From CAYXRK01 sp964467615 (GTDB lineage: Bacteria; Hydrogenedentota; Hydrogenedentia; Hydrogenedentales; GCA-2746185), in assembly GCA_964467615.1 (NCBI GenBank), contig CAYXRK010000209.1, positions 1-7,751 of the forward strand: a stretch of 7,751 bases of DNA. Direction: 5' to 3'. Both the position numbers and the translations under genes were made by a program. Positions 1-6,051 of the stretch are shown piece after piece. Below the pieces are notes generated by a model. The model saw nothing but the letters and a program-made list of their open reading frames with translations, did not search any database and had not been told where the DNA came from. Within the stretch, counting starts at the first letter, position 1. Each line of letters starts with the position of its first letter.

Positions 1-3000
1 CGTCGAGATAGTTGGGGACGTTGTCGCCGTCGGGGTCCATCCGCTGCGTGTCGTCGAGAATGCCGTCGCCAAGGGCGTCATCGTCGGACGCGTTGGCGAC
101 GCCGTCCTCGTCGCGGTCGGTGTCGGCGTCGTCGGGCGTAAGGTCGCCGTCCGAATCGGATTGGCCGTAGAGCGCCGGGGAGGTGATGGTCGCGGGGCCG
201 GGCGCTGTGACTGGCGCGAGGATGTCGGTGGAGGCGTCGACCGTGAATTCCTGGACGGCGAGGACCTCTTCGCTGCCGGGTCCGGCGGGCGTCGTGAAGG
301 CGAGGACGTATGCGCCCGCGGGAACGTCGAACGAGAACGCGCCGCTCGCGAGGTTGGGCGTTGCGCGGCGGACGCCTCCGAAGGCGTCGAACAGAATCGC
401 GGTGACAGGCGAGACTGCGCCGCTCCAGATTCCGACGACTTCGACCGTGACTTCTGCAGGCGTGCGGGCACCTTTGGCCCAGGCCCAGGGGTCGAGCCAT
501 GCGCTGCGGACGCCGGGACTGGCTGAGACGTTGCCGATGAACACGGGTCCGGCAGGGCCGTCGTCGGTCCCTTGCGCGGCGTTGTCGTCGGGGGCTTGCG
601 GGAAGTTGCGTTGACCCCAGGGGCCCGCAAAGCGAAGCCAGCGCGGCGAATCGGGATCCGTGAGCCGTCCAAGTTGCGCGAGATTGTATGCGGCGATGTC
701 CGGGTAATCCGGCAACAGATCGGTCGGCACGGACCATTGGCCCGCGCCGTCGTGTTCTTCGAGGCCTTCGGGATAGCGCGTCGAGCCGCCGTGGAGATAC
801 ATCGAGTGTCCGCCGCGCCCGGCGAATAGCACGGGATGCGAGTCGCCATCGAGCTCGATGCCGTTCCAATCGAGTGATACAGCGCCGCTGTCGCCGGAGT
901 CGCGGAATTGTTGCCACTGTTGCGTCGCCGCAATGCTTTTCGGATTTCCCGCAGCGTCAAGCAGGACTTGGACGAGTTCCCAATCGCCCTCGTGCCGGTG
1001 ACCGCCTCGCGTGCCGTCACCCCAAGTGTCGGCGTAGAAGTGCACAAAGTATTGGAGCGCGATGTCCGTGGGCGTCGCGCCGCTGGCGGACGACCCCGTG
1101 CCGATTTGCGCGGCGGTCCAGTAGATGGTTGGGGCAAAGGCATCGGCGACTTCGAGGTAGCCGGCGATGAGTTCGTCGTCGGTGTCGCCGGGGAGGTCGA
1201 TTTCCGCCTCGCGCCAGGGGTAGGCGTCGAGTTCGCGCGGACCAAGCGGGGCCGCGAGCGACGCGCCGGGTGCGGGCGTGAGCGATGCGAGCGAAAACGT
1301 AAGGTCGACCGGCGCCGGCATGAACACTTCGCTCCGGTGGAGCCTAATCACGGGCGCGAACTTTCCGGCCAAGTCGGACAACGCTTGCATTGAAATCGAC
1401 GGGGCTTCGAGGAAATCGCAGGCCATCGATATCGATATGGAGTCGATCTCGACGGCGTCTTCCGTAAGGCGAAAGACGAAATCACCGAGCGCGTTCGCGG
1501 CGTTTGCGTTTGCGGGCGGTGTTACCAACAGCGTGAATTCGTGCGTGCCGCGTTGGAGCAGGCCTGTGAAATCGCCGTCCGCGGAGGCGATCCAACCCGC
1601 CGGGGCGACAACTCCCGATCCATCAGGGGCGTTGACGGAAAGCGCAAAGAGGGCTGCGGAATCGACCACGACGCCGATGCGCACGGGTTGCGTGACGCCT
1701 TCGCGGCTGCGGCCATAATCGATCAGATAAATACCGGTCTCGGGTACGTCGACCGGATCGTTCGCGTCCGATCCCGAGAGCGCCTCCGCGCCGTCGTTGA
1801 AGCCATCGCTGTCGGAGTCGGCGTCGACCGGGTCCGTTTCCGATGCGTCTACGCGCCCGTTGCCGTTGAGGTCTTCGCGGCCGTCGCCGAGGCCGTCGCC
1901 GTCGGTGTCGTCGGTGGTCGGATCCGTTCCGGCGGCGAGTTCGTCGAAGTTGGCGAGGCCGTCCTCGTCGGGATCGCCGTCGGGGCCGTTGTCGCCCAAT
2001 GCGCTGAAAGGATCGAGGCCGTAGGTCAGCTCCCAATCGTTGGGGAGTCCGTCGTCGTCTTCGTCGGCCGAACCACCGGGCAGTCGCATACCGTAGACGA
2101 GCGGGTTCAGGCCGGTGTCTTCCTGCCAGACGGCAAGGAATTCGTTGTCGTTCGGGTTGTGCGTGACGCGCGGATCGAACTGATCGCCCGAAGAGGGCGC
2201 GAGGGCAGCTTCCGTGCGCAGAAGCTGACCGCCAGCGGTGACGCGCGCGCCGCGCAACTCGACGACACTCGCGTTCGCGACGGAGAAAAGCGCGGCGAAC
2301 TGCTCGCCATCGGGCGAATACCCGAGCGCGACGCCTTCGGTGTTTGCGTTCTCAGACACGACGAGCGTGACGAAGCTGGCGGGGGTCGTGCCGGCGTCGA
2401 AGCGCGTTAGCCAGACACCCGTGGGCGCTGCCCCGGCGAGGACCGCCCACTGATCGAGCGAATCGACGAAGATGGCGTCCACGTGGACTGAGGTCAATCC
2501 GGCGGAGGCGCCGGGGAGTGGCAACGAGACGGGCGCTCCGATGGGGTCGCCGGTCGCGGCATCACTGCGCCGGGCGAGGAGCGTCCACGGATCGGCATCG
2601 ACGCGTGACCAGTAGACCACGAGAAGCTCGGCGCGATCGCCGTCGTAGGCCGCGGCGTGTTCGCCAAGGGAAACCGTACCGTCGTTCGCGGTCAGATTGA
2701 TGTTGAGCGTTGGGTCGTTTGTTGCGGGGTCGAAGCGCGCGAACCGGAGGTCTTCGACCGCGCCTTGGACGCGGTAGACGGCGAGGACGTCGCCCTCGGG
2801 GCCGTTGGCGATGAATCTGGGCGCGAGGTCGTCGCTCGCGCCCGCGATGAGTGGGAACGTCGGGCTGTCGTCCGTGGAATTAAGATCTATGGCGCGTCCC
2901 AGCAAATCGTAATCAGCGCCCTCGAACGAGTTTTCCCAGGTGACCCAGACCTCGCCTGCGTCGCCGATCGCGGCGGCGGCGCTTGAGGCGGCGCTGCCGA

Positions 3001-5023
3001 CGTCGAGCGACGATAGGGCAATGCCGTCGCGCAGCGGCAGCGCGGCGTTGTCCAGGATCGAAGCGTAGGCGCGCAAGTTGGCGATCCACGCGACCACGTA
3101 GCGATCGGCAAGCAGCTCGAACATGACCGACTGGCCCGATTGCACGCGGCCGTCGTCGAAGATGGGGAATGGATCGTTCAGTTCCCGGGCCGCGTCGATT
3201 TGGATTCGCAGGGGTAGAGTCACCGGAATCTCTTCCGCGCCCACCGCGGTGAACTCAATGCCGGAGAGGTAGGGATTCATGCGCGCTTCGAGGCCCGTGA
3301 TGTCGATTGAGATTTCGACGTCGCCGGGCCCATCGCCGCTCGGCGGCGTTACGGTGACATAGGAATGCAGCGGCGTCGCGATCCACTCGAGCGGGCCGAG
3401 AAGTGCGTTCGAGATGTTGATGGTTTGCGTGTCGGGGTTGACGCTGCCCGCGTATGCGTGGAAGCTGAGCGAGTCCGGGTCGAGCACGATTTCCGGCGCG
3501 GGGTAGGCGACGGTCAGCGTGACATCGACGGTGAAGGGACTGTTCGACATCTGTGGTGATTCGAATTCGATGGCGCCGGTGTATGGGCTGCCCTCGGGTG
3601 TGAAGTCGGTGGTGTCGACCTCGACGGAGACCACGCCATCGAGCGATCCGCTTTCGGGCGTGACCTGAATCCACGAGTCGCTTGGCGTCGCGGTCCAGGC
3701 GAAGAGAGGGTGGGCCGAGCCGGAGACAGCGAGCGTTTGCGCGGCGGGTCCGTCTTGCGTGACGACTTTCAGGAAGTCGAGGTCCGCGGGCGTTACGCTC
3801 ATGATGTCGTTGCGGATCAGCGGATCGGGATCGATGCCGTCGTTGAGGCCGTCGTTGTCGGTGTCGGGATCGTCCGGGTCCGTGCCGAGGTCCTCTTCCT
3901 CGTCGTCGGTGAGGCCGTCGCCGTCGGTGTCGGTGTCGCTCGGGCCGCCGCCTACGATGCGGACCCAGAGTTGCATCCACGTTTCGCCGCTGACTCCGGC
4001 GATGACTTGACCGTTGAAATCGGTGATGACCAGCATCGCACCTCGCGGGCTCATAGTGCCTTCGACGTTGCCACTGCCGTTGAACCTGAAGGTGCCAGTG
4101 GCGTTGACGGCGATTGAACCGGAAAATGTGGACAGGTCTCCGGCGCGCTCGATAGTGCCCGCGTAGTCACCCGTGCCGTCGGCGACGACTTGGCCGACAC
4201 CGATGGTCTCGATTCGGTTCGAGCGGACGCGGAGTTCATGGACACGATACGTCCCTTGGAAATCGGCAGCGCGGGAGTTCGTTGATCGGCGGACGTACAT
4301 TGCGAGGCCGACATGCGCGAAAAGCAGCCGGGGGTCGTCGTTGGCGTCGGCCTCGATCGAGCGGAAGAGGATGTCGCCCGCGGAGGTAAGCGTCGCGAGA
4401 TCGTCGTCGTCGCCGTCGATGCGCGTGGGACCGGCGGACGTGACATCGTAGATGTGGTTCGTGACGAGATTGTTCGCCGCGAGCGTGTAATCGCCTTGGC
4501 CATTCGAGTCGACCGCGCCGAACCAGGCGCGCCAGTTTCCGTTGTCTTGGGAAGTGAGGGCTTGGTAGCTGTAGTCGCCCGTGAACGAGGCGTCGTTGAG
4601 GGGGGAGGTGGTCCTGACGCTGACGCGAAGGGCGGCGTAGCCGTTGGGGAGCGTCGTGTCTAAGCTTGGAGCGACGCGGAGGGACTCGATGGCGATTGCG
4701 CCGTCGGAGGTGAAGGTGCCCCAAACGGGCCGGCCATCCACACTGAAGGTGCGGGTCGATTCGATTACAAAGTCTTCGGTGAAGAAGGGGATCTCGCCGT
4801 TGGTCAGGACCGTTTGGATTTGGCCCGTCGCGGTTTGAAACGTGCGCGTGCCGTAGCGGACCCAGCCTTCGCCATTGAGTTGGGCGAAGAGGTCATGGAT
4901 TCCGTAGGTCCCGCTGAGTTGCGCGACTGCGGGCAAGGACGTGAACAAGATCAGCGTCGAGCGCAGGACCCATCGCGCAGATGATTTCGCTGCCGATTGC
5001 ATATGGCCAGGCACTTCCCCCAT
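1..5023 (-). CDS. Giant secreted multidomain protein with Ca-binding (TSP3-like) repeats, BACON-like domains, propeller and Vps62-like domain; 3' end outside window
   Basis: The frame is open from ATG at 5023 to the left edge (1674 complete codons, no stop). An in-frame TAG at 5030-5032 rules out an earlier start. A second in-frame ATG at 5002 is at least as likely: GGGGAAG lies 11 bases before it and it gives a cleaner signal peptide. Numbering below is from 5023. Residues 8-34 form a Sec signal peptide (K13, R17, R21, hydrophobic 22-33, AVA|Q cleavage after 34). Then come three repeated beta-rich units (36-359), aspartate-rich Ca-binding repeats (363-401), two BACON-like domains (about 408-506 and 511-609), seven propeller-like repeats (about 626-981), Ca-binding repeats (987-1092), an unassigned beta-rich stretch (1093-1214), a Vps62/DUF946-like domain (about 1215-1517), an Ig-like domain (about 1522-1600) and a third Ca-binding block (1623 onward). 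No enzymatic active site was recognised. Export and domain layout are well supported; a surface or secreted binding role is inference. Any C-terminal sorting signal would lie outside the window. Confidence 0.93.
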   Translation of the reverse strand, partial: MGEVPGHMQSAAKSSARWVLRSTLILFTSLPAVAQLSGTYGIHDLFAQLNGEGWVRYGTRTFQTATGQIQTVLTNGEIPFFTEDFVIESTRTFSVDGRPVWGTFTSDGAIAIESLRVAPSLDTTLPNGYAALRVSVRTTSPLNDASFTGDYSYQALTSQDNGNWRAWFGAVDSNGQGDYTLAANNLVTNHIYDVTSAGPTRIDGDDDDLATLTSAGDILFRSIEADANDDPRLLFAHVGLAMYVRRSTNSRAADFQGTYRVHELRVRSNRIETIGVGQVVADGTGDYAGTIERAGDLSTFSGSIAVNATGTFRFNGSGNVEGTMSPRGAMLVITDFNGQVIAGVSGETWMQLWVRIVGGGPSDTDTDGDGLTDDEEEDLGTDPDDPDTDNDGLNDGIDPDPLIRNDIMSVTPADLDFLKVVTQDGPAAQTLAVSGSAHPLFAWTATPSDSWIQVTPESGSLDGVVSVEVDTTDFTPEGSPYTGAIEFESPQMSNSPFTVDVTLTVAYPAPEIVLDPDSLSFHAYAGSVNPDTQTINISNALLGPLEWIATPLHSYVTVTPPSGDGPGDVEISIDITGLEARMNPYLSGIEFTAVGAEEIPVTLPLRIQIDAARELNDPFPIFDDGRVQSGQSVMFELLADRYVVAWIANLRAYASILDNAALPLRDGIALSSLDVGSAASSAAAAIGDAGEVWVTWENSFEGADYDLLGRAIDLNSTDDSPTFPLIAGASDDLAPRFIANGPEGDVLAVYRVQGAVEDLRFARFDPATNDPTLNINLTANDGTVSLGEHAAAYDGDRAELLVVYWSRVDADPWTLLARRSDAATGDPIGAPVSLPLPGASAGLTSVHVDAIFVDSLDQWAVLAGAAPTGVWLTRFDAGTTPASFVTLVVSENANTEGVALGYSPDGEQFAALFSVANASVVELRGARVTAGGQLLRTEAALAPSSGDQFDPRVTHNPNDNEFLAVWQEDTGLNPLVYGMRLPGGSADEDDDGLPNDWELTYGLDPFSALGDNGPDGDPDEDGLANFDELAAGTDPTTDDTDGDGLGDGREDLNGNGRVDASETDPVDADSDSDGFNDGAEALSGSDANDPVDVPETGIYLIDYGRSREGVTQPVRIGVVVDSAALFALSVNAPDGSGVVAPAGWIASADGDFTGLLQRGTHEFTLLVTPPANANAANALGDFVFRLTEDAVEIDSISISMACDFLEAPSISMQALSDLAGKFAPVIRLHRSEVFMPAPVDLTFSLASLTPAPGASLAAPLGPRELDAYPWREAEIDLPGDTDDELIAGYLEVADAFAPTIYWTAAQIGTGSSASGATPTDIALQYFVHFYADTWGDGTRGGHRHEGDWELVQVLLDAAGNPKSIAATQQWQQFRDSGDSGAVSLDWNGIELDGDSHPVLFAGRGGHSMYLHGGSTRYPEGLEEHDGAGQWSVPTDLLPDYPDIAAYNLAQLGRLTDPDSPRWLRFAGPWGQRNFPQAPDDNAAQGTDDGPAGPVFIGNVSASPGVRSAWLDPWAWAKGARTPAEVTVEVVGIWSGAVSPVTAILFDAFGGVRRATPNLASGAFSFDVPAGAYVLAFTTPAGPGSEEVLAVQEFTVDASTDILAPVTAPGPATITSPALYGQSDSDGDLTPDDADTDRDEDGVANASDDDALGDGILDDTQRMDPDGDNVPNYLD
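2..157 (-). other. Third Ca-binding repeat block, cut by the window edge
   Basis: From residue 1623 to the last visible codon (1674) the protein again reads as D-S-D-G-D-L-T-P-D-D, D-T-D-R-D-E-D-G-V-A-N and D-P-D-G-D-N-V-P-N-Y-L-D. These are TSP3-like calcium-binding units. The array continues past the left edge, so its length and what follows are unknown. Confidence 0.82.
473..1381 (-). other. Vps62 (DUF946)-like domain
   Basis: Residues about 1215-1517 carry, in order, KFAPVIRLHRSEVFMP (1221-1236), an aromatic strand LQYFVHFY, HEGDWELVQV (1344-1353), HPVLFAGRGGHSMYLHGG (1396-1413), RWLRFAGPWGQ (1461-1471) and WLDPWAW (1509-1515). An APV-x-R-x-H start, a GDWE strand and a later HP-V-x-x-x-A-x-G-x-H-x-x-Y segment are hallmarks I associate with the Vps62/DUF946 family of eukaryotes and scattered bacteria. 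Its biochemical function is not established. The conserved His, Asp, Glu and Tyr residues could form a binding or catalytic site, but this is inference. Confidence 0.7.
1748..2065 (-). other. Second, longest Ca-binding (thrombospondin type 3-like) repeat block
   Basis: Residues 987-1092 begin with DEDDDGLPNDWE and continue through repeated DxDxDG units: DPDEDGLANFDELAAGTDP, DTDGDGLGDGRED, LNGNGRVD and DSDSDGFNDGAEALSGSD. The L-P-N-D-W-E and G-T-D-P spacing is typical of bacterial TSP3-like arrays. LNGNGRVDASE also resembles an EF-hand/dockerin-type loop. The block bridges the propeller and the C-terminal half. Confidence 0.88.
2081..3148 (-). other. Seven-repeat beta-propeller-like region
   Basis: Residues about 626-981 contain seven spaced copies of a strand-turn-strand motif in which a short acidic turn precedes a hydrophobic/aromatic strand. 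The cores are DRYVVAW (640), GEVWVTW (690), GDVLAVY (744), AELLVVYW (798), DQWAVLAG (857), EQFAALFS (907) and NEFLAVW (960). Most are followed by a strand ending in R plus a D, such as LLGRAID, LRFARFD, LLARRSD and VWLTRFD. Spacing is about 50-59 residues. Seven repeats fit a closed seven-bladed propeller. It is related in style to secreted bacterial proteins with repeated LAVW-type strands; I could not name the exact family. Confidence 0.6.
3197..3802 (-). other. Two consecutive BACON-like beta-sandwich domains
   Basis: Residues about 408-506 contain the family pattern: an early P-A-D-L-D-F strand, then FAWTATPSDSWIQVTPESG (441-459), then a Y-T-G-A-I-E-F strand and a terminal V-D-V-T-L-T-V strand. 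Residues about 511-609 repeat it with DSLSFHAYAG (517-526), LEWIAT (545-550), VTVTPPSG (556-563) and Y-L-S-G-I-E-F. In the second copy the usual S-W before the V-T-P motif is replaced by S-Y. BACON domains are extracellular Ig-like modules, often attached to carbohydrate-active or surface proteins; their ligand role is mostly predicted. Confidence 0.7.
3821..3937 (-). other. First Ca-binding (thrombospondin type 3-like) repeat block
   Basis: Residues 363-401 are an alternating D-T-D-G-D-G-L-T-D-D-E-E pattern followed by D-P-D-x-P-D-T-D-N-D-G-L-N-D-G. This is the DxDxDGxxD signature of bacterial thrombospondin type 3-like calcium-binding repeats. The block separates the N-terminal repeated units from the BACON-like pair and probably forms a calcium-stiffened linker. 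Confidence 0.85.
3947..4918 (-). other. Three tandem about 105-residue beta-rich units in the giant protein
   Basis: Residues 36-359 fall into three similar units. Each opens with a G-[TD]-Y motif: LSGTYGIHDL at 36-45, FTGDYSYQAL at 147-156, FQGTYRVHEL at 255-264. Each has a central S-x-x-G-[AID] turn followed by hydrophobic residues: TSDGAIAIES, TSAGDILFRS, MSPRGAMLVIT. Each closes with a strand ending in VR: LRVSVR, LAMYVR, MQLWVR. The pattern of many short strands with Gly/Asp turns recalls small beta-barrels of the lipocalin type, but I did not recognise a named family. Confidence 0.65.
5014..5020 (-). promoter_or_regulatory. Possible ribosome binding site for the ATG at 5002
   Basis: On the minus strand GGGGAAG precedes the second in-frame ATG (5002) by 11 bases. 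Nothing Shine-Dalgarno-like precedes the first ATG at 5023. If the promoter just upstream is real, its transcript would begin close to 5023. The first ATG would then be leaderless or absent from the message, which favours initiation at 5002. Confidence 0.4.
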
Positions 5024-5030
5024 ACCGGCC

Positions 5031-5059
5031 TATAATACGGGGCCGCACCCGCCGTTCAA
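5031..5059 (-). promoter_or_regulatory. Putative sigma70-type promoter for the giant secreted protein
   Basis: On the minus strand TTGAAC (5059-5054, four of six matches to TTGACA) is followed after 16 bases by TATTAT (5036-5031, five of six matches to TATAAT). A start point 6-8 bases downstream would fall near 5023-5025. The 56-base spacer between the ATPase stop codon and this gene is the only non-coding DNA in the window. It is too short to hold much else. Based on consensus similarity only. Confidence 0.5.
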
Positions 5060-5074
5060 AGTTCAACGTTCAAT
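5054..5074. repeat. Three tandem heptamers GTTCAAN
   Basis: Positions 5054-5074 read GTTCAAA, GTTCAAC, GTTCAAT on the plus strand: three direct copies with a 7-base period, differing only at the last base. On the minus strand they read NTTGAAC, and the copy nearest the giant gene is the candidate -35 box. The array lies just downstream of the ATPase stop codon (5080-5082). It may be a binding array or simple-sequence expansion. Confidence 0.75.
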
Positions 5075-5079
5075 GAGTT

Positions 5080-6042
5080 TTATTCAGCCCGTGCGCGGCC
5101 TGGCAACGGCGGCGGGGCATGGCCGGTGAGTTTCAGGAAGGCGTCTTCGAGGAGGACCTCTTCTTCTTTGATGGTCAGGACACGATAGCCGCGGGAGACG
5201 AGTTCGGAGGCGACGAAGCTGAAGTCAGTGGTGTCGGGAGCGAGTTCGGCGATGACCGTGCCGTCTTCGGTGTAGGCGTCTTCGATTTGCGGGAGGCTGC
5301 GGAGGATCTCGGCGGCGGCGTCCGGCCTATCGACAGGGCGAATTTCGAGGCGGTGTTTGGTGCGGGTTTTGGCGAGGGCGTCTTTGATCGTGCCGGAATA
5401 GACGAGCGATCCGTTTTCGAGAATGCCGATTTTGTTGCACAGCATTTTGAGCTCGGAGAGGATGTGCGAGGAAATGAGGACGGTCTTCCCCATGTTGCCG
5501 AGCGTGCGAAGGATTTCTTGGACTTCAATGCGGGCGCGGGGATCGAGGCCCGAGGCGGGCTCGTCGAGGATGAGGACTTTGGGGTCGTTCACGAGGCAAC
5601 GCGCGAGGCCGAGGCGCTGGCGCATGCCGCGCGAAAGTCCCTCGATCAATTCATCACGTTTGTCCTGGATTCCAGTCAATTCGATGCAATCGTTGACGAC
5701 ACTCTGGCGGCGAACGGCGGGAATTCGGTAGGCCGCGGCGAAGAATTCGAGATACTCGGACACCATCATGTCGCGGTATGCGCCGCTCGAATCGGGCATG
5801 TAGCCGATGATCGGACGCACCATCTTCGCCTCGCGCACGCAGTCGTGGCCCATGACCTCGGCGATACCGTAGTCGGGTCTGAGCAGTGTGGCGAGGACGC
5901 GCATGGTGGTCGTCTTGCCTGCGCCGTTGGGGCCGAGGAAACCGTAGATGTCGCCCTCTTCGACCTCGAAGGAGAGGTCGCGCACCGCCTGGACGTTGCG
6001 GTAATGCTTGCGCAGATTTTGGACGCGGATGGCTACGGACAT
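5080..6042 (-). CDS. ABC-2-type transporter ATP-binding protein (DrrA/CcmA-like)
   Basis: A 320-residue cytoplasmic ATPase that powers an ABC-2-type exporter. Visible motifs: Walker A GPNGAGKTT (37-45), signature LSRGM (136-140, a variant of LSGGQ), Walker B VLILDEP (156-162) with catalytic E161, D-loop SGLD (164-167) and switch histidine SSH (191-193). The Q-loop position reads IGYMPD (79-84) with no glutamine, as in many members of this subfamily. Residues from about 220 form the C-terminal extension typical of DrrA/NodI-type ATPases; the tail is proline-rich. It starts 9 bases after the stop of the upstream membrane-protein gene, so the two are probably co-transcribed and may be translationally coupled; only a weak AGAG precedes the ATG. 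TAA stop at 5080-5082. The family assignment is firm; the substrate cannot be told from the sequence. A separate permease must supply the membrane domains. Confidence 0.95.
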   Translation of the reverse strand: MSVAIRVQNLRKHYRNVQAVRDLSFEVEEGDIYGFLGPNGAGKTTTMRVLATLLRPDYGIAEVMGHDCVREAKMVRPIIGYMPDSSGAYRDMMVSEYLEFFAAAYRIPAVRRQSVVNDCIELTGIQDKRDELIEGLSRGMRQRLGLARCLVNDPKVLILDEPASGLDPRARIEVQEILRTLGNMGKTVLISSHILSELKMLCNKIGILENGSLVYSGTIKDALAKTRTKHRLEIRPVDRPDAAAEILRSLPQIEDAYTEDGTVIAELAPDTTDFSFVASELVSRGYRVLTIKEEEVLLEDAFLKLTGHAPPPLPGRARAE

Positions 6043-6051
6043 TTCGGGGCT

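Noticed and set aside
78..917. 279-codon arginine-rich frame on the minus strand
   Set aside because: It overlaps the giant gene in another frame of the same strand; the product is arginine-rich low-complexity sequence with no domain, typical of a frame-shifted reading of GC-rich DNA.
1861..1990. Repetitive gtcgccgtcggtgtcg-like DNA, also near 3840-3940 and 1-160
   Set aside because: It looks like tandem or CRISPR-like DNA repetition, but it is explained by coding for aspartate/glycine-rich Ca-binding repeats; there are no regular identical repeats with unique spacers.
1541..2410. 289-codon open frame on the plus strand, rich in valine, glycine and arginine
   Set aside because: It lies opposite the Ca-binding and propeller region of the giant gene. 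Its composition is the reverse complement of GAC/GGC/GTC codons. It shows no domain pattern.
5031..5036. TATAAT on the plus strand as a rightward promoter
   Set aside because: No reasonable -35 element sits 16-18 bases upstream on the plus strand and no plus-strand gene follows. The minus-strand reading of the same site (TATTAT) has a suitable -35 and a gene.
5024..5079. Intrinsic terminator after the ABC ATPase gene
   Set aside because: No convincing GC-rich hairpin followed by a T-run was found on the minus strand in this spacer.
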